Source: Methylococcaceae bacterium | Lineage (GTDB): Bacteria > Pseudomonadota > Gammaproteobacteria > Methylococcales > Methylomonadaceae | Assembly (NCBI GenBank): GCA_005772825.1 | Contig: SXIP01000028.1 | Location: forward strand, 1-34,988 | Length of the DNA stretch: 34,988 nt | Direction: 5' to 3' | The notes under the pieces: model-generated | The model's database searches: none | What the model was told of the DNA's origin: nothing | The model's input: only the letters and a program-made list of their open reading frames with translations | Shown: positions 26,082 to 34,988 of the stretch, piece after piece | How positions within the stretch are numbered: the first letter of the stretch is position 1 | Layout of the letters: every line of letters begins with the position of its first letter | Made by a program: the position numbers and the translations under genes

Positions 26082-26117
26082 CCCCTCTCCCGGGCCCTCT
26101 CCCTCAGGGAGAGGGAA
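26082..26117. repeat. Second copy of the CCCTCTCCC repeat core
   Basis: This 36-base core is the inverted counterpart of 4868-4903: CCCCTCTCCC, three variable bases, CCCTCTCCC (26095-26103), three variable bases, then GGGAGAGGG (26107-26115). Apart from the variable triplets and the last base the copies agree. The hairpin arms are perfect. Confidence 0.8.
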
Positions 26118-26219
26118 GTCTTCGCTATAGCGCGATTGCCCTGTGATTGTCAGGTAAAGCCTAATCTCCAAAAGATATAGGGCGGACCGGATAGTAAGGA
26201 TACGAAATGTATCGGCATA

Positions 26220-27158
26220 CTATTCGGCCATCGTATTTAAAAACCAGTTTTCAGCAATCTGTCCATGCAAACCGCCCAGCTTGTTTTGTAAATCGTCGAG
26301 AATACCGCGTAGTTGCAGTTGCGTCGTTTGCCGGGTGTCAATGGCTTGCACATAGGCCTCCAGTTCGACAAGCTTGTCGGGTAAGCCGTCGTGATTGGGC
26401 AATTCGTTGATGCAATCGGAAATTTCAAGAAGACAGCAACTGACCGAGCGGGGCAGGCTGGTGTCAAGTAACAGAAAATTAAGCACATCATCGCCCTGAA
26501 CCCGGCTGCGCATGGTTTGACGATACATCAACAGCGCATTCAGGGATTTTAAAATATTGATCCACAATATCGTCTCGTATTGGCGCATTTCAGAACTGCG
26601 CGATTCCGACAGCAACAGGGACGCCAAATCAAGTATGCGACTGGTCATATCTGCGCGCTCAAGGTTTCTGCCCAGACGAATAAAGCGGTAAGGATGATTG
26701 TGGCTCATATAGCCCGATAATAACCCGGTAAACCGCTGACAGCCTTTCAGAATCTCATTAAGAAATAACACGCGGCTACGTCGGTTGACAATCGTATCCA
26801 GATTATCTTTGGCGAACAGATACATTTCGTTGACCTGTTCCCACGCTTCGTCGGGCAATAATTCACGCGAGGTGCGTATATTTTCTCTGGCCGCACTCAA
26901 TGATGAAAATAAAGACCCCAAATAGGTTGCGTCCGTCAATAGAAAACGGGTGACATTGCGTTCATTAACGGCATTGTACTTTTCATGGAATTCCTGTTCG
27001 GAACCATTGATACGAATGAGTTGCTGCCAGCCCATTTCAACGCCTTTCGGCAAATCCATTAACAAGTTCATGTGTACACTGACCAGTCTGGCGATGTTTT
27101 CAGTACGTTCCAGATAACGTGCCAGCCAATACAGGCGTTCTGCTGAGCGAGATAACAT
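26220..27158 (-). CDS. Alpha-E (DUF403) protein
   Basis: All-helical protein of 312 residues that typically accompanies circularly permuted ATP-grasp proteins. It begins MLSRSAERLYWLARYLERTENIARL and contains SHNHPYRFIRLGRNLERADMTSRILD, both family hallmarks. The start overlaps the ATP-grasp stop by one base (TGATG). Function is thought to be linked to peptide ligation or modification by the partner, but no substrate is known. A transglutaminase-like gene often joins such pairs, and none follows here before the sufT operon. Confidence 0.93.
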   Translation of the reverse strand: MLSRSAERLYWLARYLERTENIARLVSVHMNLLMDLPKGVEMGWQQLIRINGSEQEFHEKYNAVNERNVTRFLLTDATYLGSLFSSLSAARENIRTSRELLPDEAWEQVNEMYLFAKDNLDTIVNRRSRVLFLNEILKGCQRFTGLLSGYMSHNHPYRFIRLGRNLERADMTSRILDLASLLLSESRSSEMRQYETILWINILKSLNALLMYRQTMRSRVQGDDVLNFLLLDTSLPRSVSCCLLEISDCINELPNHDGLPDKLVELEAYVQAIDTRQTTQLQLRGILDDLQNKLGGLHGQIAENWFLNTMAE

Positions 27159-28609
27159 CAGTTGTCCTCCATATTAATAATCCAGGTATCTTTGCTACCG
27201 CCGCCCTGCGACGAATTGACGACTAACGAGCCTTTTTTCAGGGCAACCCGCGTTAATCCGCCGGCCGTTACAAAGGTATTTGCGCCTTGTAAAATAAAGG
27301 GACGCAGGTCAATATGGCGCGGTTCCAACCTGTCATCGCACAAAGTTGGTGCGGTCGAGATCGACAGCGTGGGTTGCGCGATGTAATTACGCGGGTCAGC
27401 CAGGATCACCTGACGGAATGCCTCCACTTCTTCCCGTGAAGCATGAGGCCCGACCAACATGCCGTAGCCGCCTGATTCATTAGCGGGCTTGACGACCAAT
27501 TCGGCCAGATGGGCCATCACATAATCAAGATGCTCTTTATTGCTGCACAAATAGGTCGGCACATTGGGCAGTATCGGCTCTTCGTTCAGATAATAGCGGA
27601 TCATTTCCGGCACATAGGCGTAAACCACCTTATCATCGGCAACCCCGGCGCCGGGGGCATTGGCCAGCGCAACATTGCCGGCTTTCCAGGCGCGCATCAA
27701 GCCCCGTACGCCCAGCGTCGAATCCTTGCGAAACACTTCGGGATCGAGAAAATCATCATCAATGCGCCGATAAATGACATCCACTTTTTCCAGGCCCTCA
27801 ATGGTGCGCATGAACACGCAGTCATCGTCAGTCACAACAAGATCGCCGCCTTCGACCAGCTTTGCGCCCATTTGCTGAGCCAGATAGGCGTGTTCAAAAT
27901 AGGCCGAATTATAAATACCCGGCGTTAATACCACGATTTGCGGTTTGCCGTTGGGGTGCGGAGCGATGGAAGACAACATATCCTGTAAGTGGGTCGGGTA
28001 ATCGTCTATGGGAAAAATATCAATATCCTGCAACAATTCGGGAAAGACCCGCTTGGTGATCACCCGGTTTTCCAGCATATAGGAAACGCCGGACGGCACC
28101 CGCAAATTATCTTCAAGGACATACATGACGCCGTCTTTATCACGCACCAAATCAGTGCCGCAAATGTTGGCCCAGACATTATGGCGAGGCTTCATGCCCA
28201 GACATTCCTTGCGGAAGTTTTTTGAACTGTTAATGATGTCACCCGGCATTTTTCCTTCCTTGATGAATGCCTGTTCATCATAAACATCACTGATAAAAGC
28301 GTTTAACGCCGTTAACCGTTGCTTCAGGCCCTGTTCAATGATGCGCCATTCCCGCGCATCAATAATGCGCGGAATAATATCGAAAGGCCATGCACGGTCT
28401 ATGTTGCCTTCGTCGCTGTAGACGGTAAAGCTGATACCCATTTCCATGATAGCCAGTTCGGCGGCTATTTTTCGCTTGTCTATGTCCCCTTTTTTTAAGG
28501 AATTCAGGTATTGGCACAAGCGATGACTGACAGGACGCGGCTGGAATTCTGAGTGCATCAGTTCGTCGTACGCAGTGTCGGTTTTATAATTTTCCCAGAT
28601 CGATTTCAT
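27158..28609 (-). CDS. Circularly permuted ATP-grasp protein (DUF404/407)
   Basis: ATP-grasp-like protein of 483 residues, cytoplasmic. Recognisable parts: MGISFTVYSDEGNIDRAWPFDIIPRII (about 52-80), VLEDNLRVPSGVSYMLENR (about 165-183), VVKPANESGGYGMLVG (a phosphate/ATP loop, about 370-385) and a C-terminal LKKGSLVVNSSQGGGSKDTW. It would use ATP to activate a carboxylate, and the acceptor is unknown. It is the first gene of a two-gene minus-strand operon with the alpha-E gene. The start has no strong ribosome site. Confidence 0.93.
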   Translation of the reverse strand: MKSIWENYKTDTAYDELMHSEFQPRPVSHRLCQYLNSLKKGDIDKRKIAAELAIMEMGISFTVYSDEGNIDRAWPFDIIPRIIDAREWRIIEQGLKQRLTALNAFISDVYDEQAFIKEGKMPGDIINSSKNFRKECLGMKPRHNVWANICGTDLVRDKDGVMYVLEDNLRVPSGVSYMLENRVITKRVFPELLQDIDIFPIDDYPTHLQDMLSSIAPHPNGKPQIVVLTPGIYNSAYFEHAYLAQQMGAKLVEGGDLVVTDDDCVFMRTIEGLEKVDVIYRRIDDDFLDPEVFRKDSTLGVRGLMRAWKAGNVALANAPGAGVADDKVVYAYVPEMIRYYLNEEPILPNVPTYLCSNKEHLDYVMAHLAELVVKPANESGGYGMLVGPHASREEVEAFRQVILADPRNYIAQPTLSISTAPTLCDDRLEPRHIDLRPFILQGANTFVTAGGLTRVALKKGSLVVNSSQGGGSKDTWIINMEDN

Positions 28610-28775
28610 GGCCGTTTACTAGTGGTTTTTAGGTTTAAAAGTATCAAGCATAAATAATGCCAGTCTTTGCTCGATGATTATCGTTGTCCGAAACGGAAAA
28701 CAGACCGACTGGCGAAAAAAGCGGGTAATATGGGACAATCAAATCTGCAACAATAACCGAAAACTCGGAGGCTTT

Positions 28776-30305
28776 ATGCGTGATAATCATCCGTTAACCC
28801 TATCATGGCGCAACTGCCGTTCTCTGGCATTAGCCGTTATAGTCGCGACGCTTCCGGTCCGGGCATTTGCGGCGGTCAATTTTTATGTTGCGACCACCGG
28901 CAATGACGCCAATCCGGGCACCCTACAACAACCGTGGCGCACCATTCAAAAAGCGGCCAATACCGCCGTGCCGGGCAGCGTGGTTTATGTACGCGGCGGC
29001 GTCTATCATGAGCGGGTCACCATCAAGGTATCCGGTTCCGCGGCGCAAGGCGCCATTACCTTTCGAAATTACGCCGCTGAAAATCCTGTCATAGACGGCA
29101 CCGGACTCAGCGTCCCGGCTGCACCGAACGGTTTGTTCCTGATTGCCGATCGAAGCTATCTGGTTATCCAGGGTTTTGAATTGCGTAACTATAAAACCGC
29201 AACGCTGACCCGTGTTCCCGCAGCTATCTATGTACACGGAGCTGCTCATCATATTCGCATCCGCAATAACAAGATCCATCACATCGCCCACACCGGCAAA
29301 GCGGCGAGTGATGTTGATGCGCACGGTATCGCCGTTTATGGCGACAACGCGGTTCAATCCGTCAACAATTTAACTGTCGAAGGAAACGAGTTGTATGCGT
29401 TGACGCTCGGCTCCAGCGAATCGTTGGTCGTCAACGGCAATGTCGACGGCTTCAAGATCATCAATAACACGGTACACGACAATAATAATATCGGCATTGA
29501 CGCGATCGGCTTTGAGAAAGTGTCTTCCAATCCGGCCACCGATCAGGCGCGTAACGGGCTGATTGCGCGAAACCTCGTTTATAACATCAACTCTTACGGC
29601 AATCCGGCCTACGGAACCGATCGCAGCGCCGACGGTATTTATGTCGATGGCGGCAGGAGTATCGTCATCGAGCGTAATCGTGTGCATCACAACAATATAG
29701 GCATTGAACTGGCCAGCGAGCATCAGGGCAGAAGCACCAGCCGTATCATCGTGCGTAATAATTTTGTTTATCTCAACGATATTGTCGGCATCGCCCTGGG
29801 CGGTTATGACAGACGGCGCGGCAGCACCCGGTTATGCTCGGTGCTCAACAATACGCTGTTCCGTAATGATCGCCTGCAATGGGGAAACGGCGAACTGATG
29901 CTGCAATTTGATACCAGGGATAACGTAATCAAGAACAATATCTTTCAGGCTAATGCGCAAAATTTGTTGATTACCAACCCATTCACCGAAAATACCGGCA
30001 ATGTGCTTGATTACAATATTTATTTCACTTCGGCGGGCAATGCGGCAAGCGCAGAGTGGCAGTGGAAGAAACTTTGGTATGGCGGTTTTGAAACTTACCG
30101 GACAAAGACCGGTAATGACCTGCATTCTTTTTTTGCCGATCCCTTGTTAGCCGATACGGTAACGCCGTTCGATTTACATATTCAGCCGCTATCGCCGGCC
30201 ATCGACAACGGAGAATGGCTGAATACGGCAGGCGCTTTCGATATAGACGGGCAAGCAAGATTACAAGGTCCAATGATCGATATAGGCGCGGATGAAGCTA
30301 ATTGA
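28776..30305 (+). CDS. Secreted right-handed parallel beta-helix protein
   Basis: The 509-residue product starts at the ATG at 28776, chosen for GGAGG four bases before it and for the signal peptide (1-32, LPVRAFA). The frame is open upstream to 28674, but that segment has no signal. The mature protein begins VNFYVATTGNDANPGTLQQPW, a DUF1565-like opening of many surface polysaccharide lyases. It continues through repeats such as IRIRNNKIHHIA, LTVEGNELYAL, FKIINNTVHDNN, IVIERNRVHHNN and IIVRNNFVYLND. These fit a parallel beta-helix. Likely a secreted or periplasmic carbohydrate-active or binding protein, substrate unknown. Asp- and His-rich turns may be catalytic. Confidence 0.85.
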   Translation: MRDNHPLTLSWRNCRSLALAVIVATLPVRAFAAVNFYVATTGNDANPGTLQQPWRTIQKAANTAVPGSVVYVRGGVYHERVTIKVSGSAAQGAITFRNYAAENPVIDGTGLSVPAAPNGLFLIADRSYLVIQGFELRNYKTATLTRVPAAIYVHGAAHHIRIRNNKIHHIAHTGKAASDVDAHGIAVYGDNAVQSVNNLTVEGNELYALTLGSSESLVVNGNVDGFKIINNTVHDNNNIGIDAIGFEKVSSNPATDQARNGLIARNLVYNINSYGNPAYGTDRSADGIYVDGGRSIVIERNRVHHNNIGIELASEHQGRSTSRIIVRNNFVYLNDIVGIALGGYDRRRGSTRLCSVLNNTLFRNDRLQWGNGELMLQFDTRDNVIKNNIFQANAQNLLITNPFTENTGNVLDYNIYFTSAGNAASAEWQWKKLWYGGFETYRTKTGNDLHSFFADPLLADTVTPFDLHIQPLSPAIDNGEWLNTAGAFDIDGQARLQGPMIDIGADEAN

Positions 30306-30387
30306 TGCTTGGTATGATTAAGATAACGCGCAATCAATAACCTGCCTGTGACAAATTTACGTCCCCCCTTTAAAAATAGGGGATTGA

Positions 30388-30416
30388 GGGGGCGTTGATT
30401 TAATAAATTCGCCCCC
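30388..30416. repeat. GC-rich hairpin between beta-helix gene and the large gene
   Basis: GGGGGCG (30388-30394) pairs with CGCCCCC (30410-30416) across a 15-base AT-rich loop. More C/G runs flank it (30363-30368 and 30419-30424). It may terminate the beta-helix transcript, or belong to a dispersed repeat family. Confidence 0.5.
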
Positions 30417-30539
30417 TGCCCCCTCTGTATCAAAGAGCGGACAGTAATGAGATTAAGCGAACGCGCCCTGTTTCAAGCCAATTGCAGTCTTTCTTTTCTT
30501 CGTGTTATTGTTGGGTATAAACTTTTTCGGGAGGCTATC

Positions 30540-33500
30540 ATGATTCGGTTCGTCTGCTTACTATTGCTCTGCGCGTTTTTTTCATCGCTTACTCAGGCAA
30601 AGCCGCTCACCAGGGAACAGGTGCCGGAACCGCTCAAGCCCTGGATTACTTGGGTCGTGCAGGACAATTCGGAGCTGGCTTGTCCCTTTCTATATAATAG
30701 TTATGAACAAAAACGTTGTAGTTGGCCGACTGAATCCAGTCTGGCGCTGACACCGGATAAAGGCGAATTTTCGATAAGCTGGCAAGTGTATAAGGAAAGC
30801 TGGATCAGGTTACCGGGTGATAGCAGGCATTGGCCGCTTAACGTCACCGCTAATCAAAAAGCCGCGCTGGTGATGGATCGAGACGGCTTTCCGTCGGTTA
30901 AGCTCATGGCGGGTTTTTATCAAATCAAGGGGCGGTTCTTATGGGACACGATTCCCGACAATCTGGCGATACCCGAAGATACCGGCTTGATAAACCTGAC
31001 TATCAACGGTCAGGTCATACCGGCCCCGGCTATCAGGGAAGGTCAGCTCTGGTTAAAAGAGAGCGAGAGAGGGCAAAAAAAACCTGAAAATATACAGAAC
31101 AATCTCGATATCCAGGTGTTCAGGAAGGTGACCGATGACGTGCCGATCACGGTTCTAACCCGCCTGGAGCTGGATGTGTCCGGTGAACAACGCGAAATAA
31201 AACTGGCGCAACCGATGCCGAGCGGATTTATTCCGTTGAGTTTACAAAGTTCGCTGCCTGCAAGACTGGAACCCGACGGGCAATTACTGGTGCAGGCGCG
31301 TCCCGGTAGCTGGCAGATTGATATAGCGGCTAGAAGCGATAAAGACTTGGCCGCCATACCTTTTAGCAGCGATGTCAAAGACTGGCCGCCATCGGAAATC
31401 TGGGTGTTTGACGCCCGCCCCGATCTGCGCGTTGTCGAGATTGAACAGCTCAGCTCGATAGACCCCAGCCAAAGCAATTTGCCCGATGAATGGAAACAAT
31501 TGCCTGCTTACCGAATCAACCAGGGCCAGGCGATGGCGTTTAAAGTGATTCGTCGCGGCGACCCTGAACCCGAGCCCAATCAACTGTCGATCAACCGGAA
31601 ACTGTGGCTGGATTTTGACGGCGCAGGTTATACCGTTAATGACAGTATCACCGGTCAAATGACTCGCGGCTGGCGGCTGAATGCCTTACCGCAAACGCAG
31701 ACAGGCAGGGTGACGCTGGACGGCGACAACCAATTAATTACGCAGCAAGCCGGAACCGGCAAGCAAGGCGTGGAGGTCAGGAAAGGCATGATAACGTTGG
31801 AGGCCGACAGTCGTATTATCGGCCCTGTCAGTAAGATGAGTGCTGTCGGTTGGGAGCAAAGCTTTCATAGCGTCAACGCCGAGCTGAATCTGCCGCCGGG
31901 CTGGCGTTTACTGGCGGCGAGTGGTGTCGATAACGTGCCGGACAGCTGGATTTCGCGCTGGACGCTGATGGACTTGTTCCTGGTGTTGATTGCCGCGTTG
32001 GCGACCGGTCGGCTGTGGAATTATTATTGGGGGCTATTCGCGCTGGTCACTTTGGTGATCATCTGGCATGAGCCGGGATCGCCGCATTTCGTCTGGTTGA
32101 ACATATTGGCGGCAAGCGCGCTGATCAAGGTCTTGCCTCAGGGCAAATTTCTGAAGTTCATGAGCGCATACCGCAATGTGTTTTGGCTGGCGTTGGTGCT
32201 GATTACCGTTCCTTTTATGGTTGATCAGGTACGATTAGGGCTTTATCCGCAACTGGAATTCCCCTTCCAGTCCGTCAATGGGCCCGGCTATCCGGCGTCG
32301 GCGGTGGCGCCTGCTCCGATGGGTGCAATGGATATGCAGGAGGAAATGGCGAGCCGTCCAAGGAAATCAGAAAGTGCGGGCTATATGTTTAAAAAATCCA
32401 TGGTTGTTGAAAAAGACAAACCGGTAAATTTCGATCGCATCGACCCCAAAGCCAATGTCCAAACCGGCCCCGGCTTGCCGCAATGGCAGTGGAATAAAGT
32501 GCTGCTGTCATGGAATGGCTCCGTTGACGCTCAGCAAACTGTGCATCTATGGTATTTATCGCCGACCATGACCATGTTGCTGAATTTTATCCGCGTTGCC
32601 TTTATCGCCGTGCTGGCCTTGTTGATGTTCGGCATTGCCGAAAAATTCAAGCCGAACTTGCCGGGATTCAAATCGGCGACACCAGTCTTGCTATGGTTTT
32701 TATTAATGCCTGTGCTGTCGCTGCCCTCGCAAAACACCTATGCCGAATATCCCAGTGAAGCGTTATTAAACGAACTGAAAGGCCGTCTGGCGGAAGTGGA
32801 AATACCCGACTGCGTGCCAGCCTGTGCTGAAATCCAGCAAATGACGATGGCGATTAGCGACCAGGTCGTTGATATTAGTTTGCAGATTCACGCCCAGGAA
32901 TCGGTAATGCTGCCGTTACCGGCGGAATACGGTCAATGGTTTCCCAACCAGGTGCTCGATAACAATGAGGCGGCTCGTGCGCTGTATCGTGATAACAATA
33001 GCTTGTGGATTAATCTCAAGGCGGGTGAGCATAAAGTCATACTGCGCGGTGTCACGCCCAATTTGAGTAAGTTCACGCTGCCTTTACCGTTAAAACCGAA
33101 ACGGGTCGGCGTTGAAAAAACCGGTTGGGATGTAGTCGGCATCCAGGAAAACGGCGTGCCCGACGATCAGTTACAATTCATCCGGGTAAGGTCGGCCAAT
33201 GCAGACAAAAGCAAACCGGCGCTGGAACCGGGCGCGTTACCGGCATTTGTCCGCGTTGAAAGAACGCTGTCTTTGGGATTGGACTGGCAGGTAACGACGC
33301 ACATTACCCGGCTTTCTCCTGATGATTCGGCGGTGGTTTTAAACGTGCCGCTGCTGCCCGGTGAATCGGTGACCAGTCCCGGAATCCATATTAAGGAAGG
33401 CAAGGTTGAAGTCAACATCCCCGCCCGGCAAGACGATATGCAATGGCAATCGACGCTGGAAAAGTCGGAAAAAATCGAATTGACGGCCACGCTAACCGAT

Positions 33501-34607
33501 CAGTGGATAGAAGTCTGGAAAGCCGATGTCAGCCCGATCTGGCATATTGAAACAGCCGGTATTGCGATGATGCATCTCAATAACCAGGCGCAGTGGCTAC
33601 CCGAATGGCATCCCTGGCCCGGAGAAAAGATAACGCTGCAAATCACCCGGCCCGAGGCGGTCGCGGGTCAGACGCTGACCATCGACAGCAGCAGTCTGAG
33701 CATCAAACCCGGACAGCGTACGCGGGATGCCGATCTCACTTTCAGTTTGCGCAGTTCCAAGGGAAATCAGCACACGATCACGCTGCCGGAAAATGCCGAG
33801 TTGCAGTCGGTGGCGATAGACGGACAGACTCAACCGATTCGGCAACAAGGCCGAAAATTAACGCTGCCCGTTAATCCCGGCAAGCAGGAAGTCTCGATCA
33901 GCTGGCAGGAACCCACACCGATAGCCACTATCATCACGACGCCACCGATTGATCTGGCACAGGTCAGCGTTAATACCAACCTGAATATCAGTTTAGGGCA
34001 GGATCGCTGGGTCTTGTTCGTCTTCGGGCCGAAATTGGGACCTGCGGTGTTGTTTTGGGGTATTTTGATCGTTATTTTTATCGTCTCGCTGGGCTTGGGC
34101 AAAATTCCGCTGACACCGCTAAAAAGTCGGCACTGGTTTTTGTTATTGATAGGCCTCAGCCAGATACCGCCGGCTTCTGCCGGTATCGTGATTGCCTGGC
34201 TGATGGCTTTAGGCTGGCGGGCGAACCTGGCCGCGGACAAATCACGCTATTTTAATCCCTTGCAATTCGCGCTGGGCTTGTTGACGCTGATCGCGCTGAA
34301 CCTGCTGTTTTATGCCGTTGCACAGGGTTTGCTCAGCTCACCCGATATGCGTATTACCGGTAACCAGTCTTCGGCTTTCAACCTGAACTGGTATCAGGAC
34401 AGGAGCTCTTCGATATTACCGACCGCAACCGTGGTCTCAGTGCCGTTGATGGCTTATCGCTTGTTGATGCTGGCCTGGTCGTTATGGCTGGCGGTGTCCT
34501 TACTCGATTGGCTGAGATGGGGTTGGGGCTGTTTTTCCAGTAACGGTTTGTGGAAGAAAAAGCCGGCCAAGAAAGCAGCGCCTGAAACAACTCAGGTTAC
34601 TGAATAA
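30540..34607 (+). CDS. Very large exported multi-TM protein, unknown family
   Basis: 1355 residues from the ATG at 30540, which has a perfect GGGAGG five bases upstream. A frame opening at 30447 lacks a ribosome site. An N-terminal signal peptide (about 1-20, ending LTQA) leads into a large beta-rich periplasmic part (about 21-470). A cluster of TM helices lies at about 474-565, with another at about 685-735. A second beta-rich periplasmic part follows (about 740-1155), with CVPAC at about 760-764. Further TM helices lie at about 1160-1325, before a short basic tail. The plan is therefore repeated: beta domain, TM block, beta domain, TM block. I do not recognise the family. Confidence 0.8.
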   Translation: MIRFVCLLLLCAFFSSLTQAKPLTREQVPEPLKPWITWVVQDNSELACPFLYNSYEQKRCSWPTESSLALTPDKGEFSISWQVYKESWIRLPGDSRHWPLNVTANQKAALVMDRDGFPSVKLMAGFYQIKGRFLWDTIPDNLAIPEDTGLINLTINGQVIPAPAIREGQLWLKESERGQKKPENIQNNLDIQVFRKVTDDVPITVLTRLELDVSGEQREIKLAQPMPSGFIPLSLQSSLPARLEPDGQLLVQARPGSWQIDIAARSDKDLAAIPFSSDVKDWPPSEIWVFDARPDLRVVEIEQLSSIDPSQSNLPDEWKQLPAYRINQGQAMAFKVIRRGDPEPEPNQLSINRKLWLDFDGAGYTVNDSITGQMTRGWRLNALPQTQTGRVTLDGDNQLITQQAGTGKQGVEVRKGMITLEADSRIIGPVSKMSAVGWEQSFHSVNAELNLPPGWRLLAASGVDNVPDSWISRWTLMDLFLVLIAALATGRLWNYYWGLFALVTLVIIWHEPGSPHFVWLNILAASALIKVLPQGKFLKFMSAYRNVFWLALVLITVPFMVDQVRLGLYPQLEFPFQSVNGPGYPASAVAPAPMGAMDMQEEMASRPRKSESAGYMFKKSMVVEKDKPVNFDRIDPKANVQTGPGLPQWQWNKVLLSWNGSVDAQQTVHLWYLSPTMTMLLNFIRVAFIAVLALLMFGIAEKFKPNLPGFKSATPVLLWFLLMPVLSLPSQNTYAEYPSEALLNELKGRLAEVEIPDCVPACAEIQQMTMAISDQVVDISLQIHAQESVMLPLPAEYGQWFPNQVLDNNEAARALYRDNNSLWINLKAGEHKVILRGVTPNLSKFTLPLPLKPKRVGVEKTGWDVVGIQENGVPDDQLQFIRVRSANADKSKPALEPGALPAFVRVERTLSLGLDWQVTTHITRLSPDDSAVVLNVPLLPGESVTSPGIHIKEGKVEVNIPARQDDMQWQSTLEKSEKIELTATLTDQWIEVWKADVSPIWHIETAGIAMMHLNNQAQWLPEWHPWPGEKITLQITRPEAVAGQTLTIDSSSLSIKPGQRTRDADLTFSLRSSKGNQHTITLPENAELQSVAIDGQTQPIRQQGRKLTLPVNPGKQEVSISWQEPTPIATIITTPPIDLAQVSVNTNLNISLGQDRWVLFVFGPKLGPAVLFWGILIVIFIVSLGLGKIPLTPLKSRHWFLLLIGLSQIPPASAGIVIAWLMALGWRANLAADKSRYFNPLQFALGLLTLIALNLLFYAVAQGLLSSPDMRITGNQSSAFNLNWYQDRSSSILPTATVVSVPLMAYRLLMLAWSLWLAVSLLDWLRWGWGCFSSNGLWKKKPAKKAAPETTQVTE

Positions 34608-34775
34608 ACTGCTGTAGCAGCGTCCTGATTTCAGACGTCGCATTTAATCGATGCACGCGTTGCGGGTTACTGTCTTTAAATTGAAGAAACCTGACAGAGT
34701 GACGGAAGAGCGGCTTTGTGCTCGATTGTCTCCGAACCGTCCGTGTCGTGTTTAATCGATCAACAGCTTCGACTC

Positions 34776-34797
34776 GCTATTGATAATTTGTTATAAT
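34776..34797 (+). promoter_or_regulatory. Probable gyrA promoter
   Basis: A perfect -10 TATAAT lies at 34792-34797, with a modest -35 (TCGACT, 17 bases upstream). The gap 34608-34916 shows nothing else apart from a small CTGCT/AGCAG hairpin at 34609-34620. The resulting leader would be about 115 bases. Confidence 0.5.
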
Positions 34798-34916
34798 TCC
34801 GCAGTTATTTAGGGCCATGTATGCGCAATTTAACCAGGGATAAAGATACGCGCATAAATTTTAGTAATGAAACCGTACCGATGTTGTGCGCGGTATTTAT
34901 GTTTATATAGGGATCA

Positions 34917-34988
34917 ATGTCAAACTTCGCTAAAGAAATAATACCTGTCAATCTCGAAGACGAGATGAAGCAGTCCTATCTTGATTAC
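34917..34988 (+). CDS. gyrA: DNA gyrase subunit A, first 24 codons
   Basis: The frame from the ATG at 34917 gives MSNFAKEIIPVNLEDEMKQS then YLDY, running off the right edge. It matches the E. coli GyrA start ([20 protein letters not shown] then YLDY) position by position. GyrA is the DNA-cleaving subunit of gyrase. The active-site Tyr is beyond the window. Confidence 0.93.
   Translation, partial: MSNFAKEIIPVNLEDEMKQSYLDY

Overview
The window is a chromosomal segment of a gammaproteobacterium of roughly 50% GC. The protein set (UbiG, a MupP/Gph-like phosphatase and a YciK-like SDR in one operon, SufT, an E. coli-like Ppa, Nth, GyrA) is gammaproteobacterial. The combination of an HvfABC-type copper RiPP locus, a DabAB carbon-concentrating locus and many CCCTCTCCC-type repeats recalls Methylococcales (methanotrophs). 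No methane-oxidation gene is present, so that placement is an inference. There is no rRNA, tRNA, CRISPR array, insertion sequence or phage.

Layout. Positions 1-1440: feoA-feoB on the minus strand, feoB running off the left edge, with a consensus promoter overlapped by a Fur-box-like site. 1809-2624: a DUF2797-like Cys-rich protein, divergent from ppa (2719-3267) and nth (3285-3932). 4156-6608: an HvfA-HvfB-HvfC RiPP metallophore system: an exported precursor with 13 Cys in EGxCG-type motifs, an MNIO (DUF692) modifying enzyme and its DUF2063 partner. A hairpin-rich repeat element separates precursor from enzymes. A convergent His/Cys-bearing lipoprotein follows (6655-7113). 7262-9354: a TctDE-like two-component system, divergent from a SulP anion transporter (9519-11096) and a beta-carbonic anhydrase (11165-11854).

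11855-12204 is a gene-free, hairpin-rich stretch, followed by a small three-TM protein (12205-12663). From 12862 to 22331 runs a five-gene operon: NuoM-like / DabA / DabB (NuoL-like) / NuoM-like / NuoM-like. With SulP and carbonic anhydrase this makes a roughly 13 kb inorganic-carbon uptake island. One DabA is accompanied by four antiporter-like membrane subunits, one of which has lost key charged residues.

22446-23052: a HicAB toxin-antitoxin pair on the minus strand. 23229-25909: ubiG, a MupP/Gph-like phosphatase, a YciK-like SDR and sufT in one tight operon. 26220-28609: an alpha-E protein and a circularly permuted ATP-grasp protein, translationally coupled. 28776-30305: a secreted parallel beta-helix protein. 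30540-34607: a very large exported multi-TM protein of unknown family. 34917 to the end: the first 24 codons of gyrA with its promoter region.

The two systems most worth following are the HvfABC copper-peptide locus and the expanded DAB carbon-uptake operon. Dispersed CCCTCTCCC-type hairpins and other inverted repeats occupy several intergenic regions.
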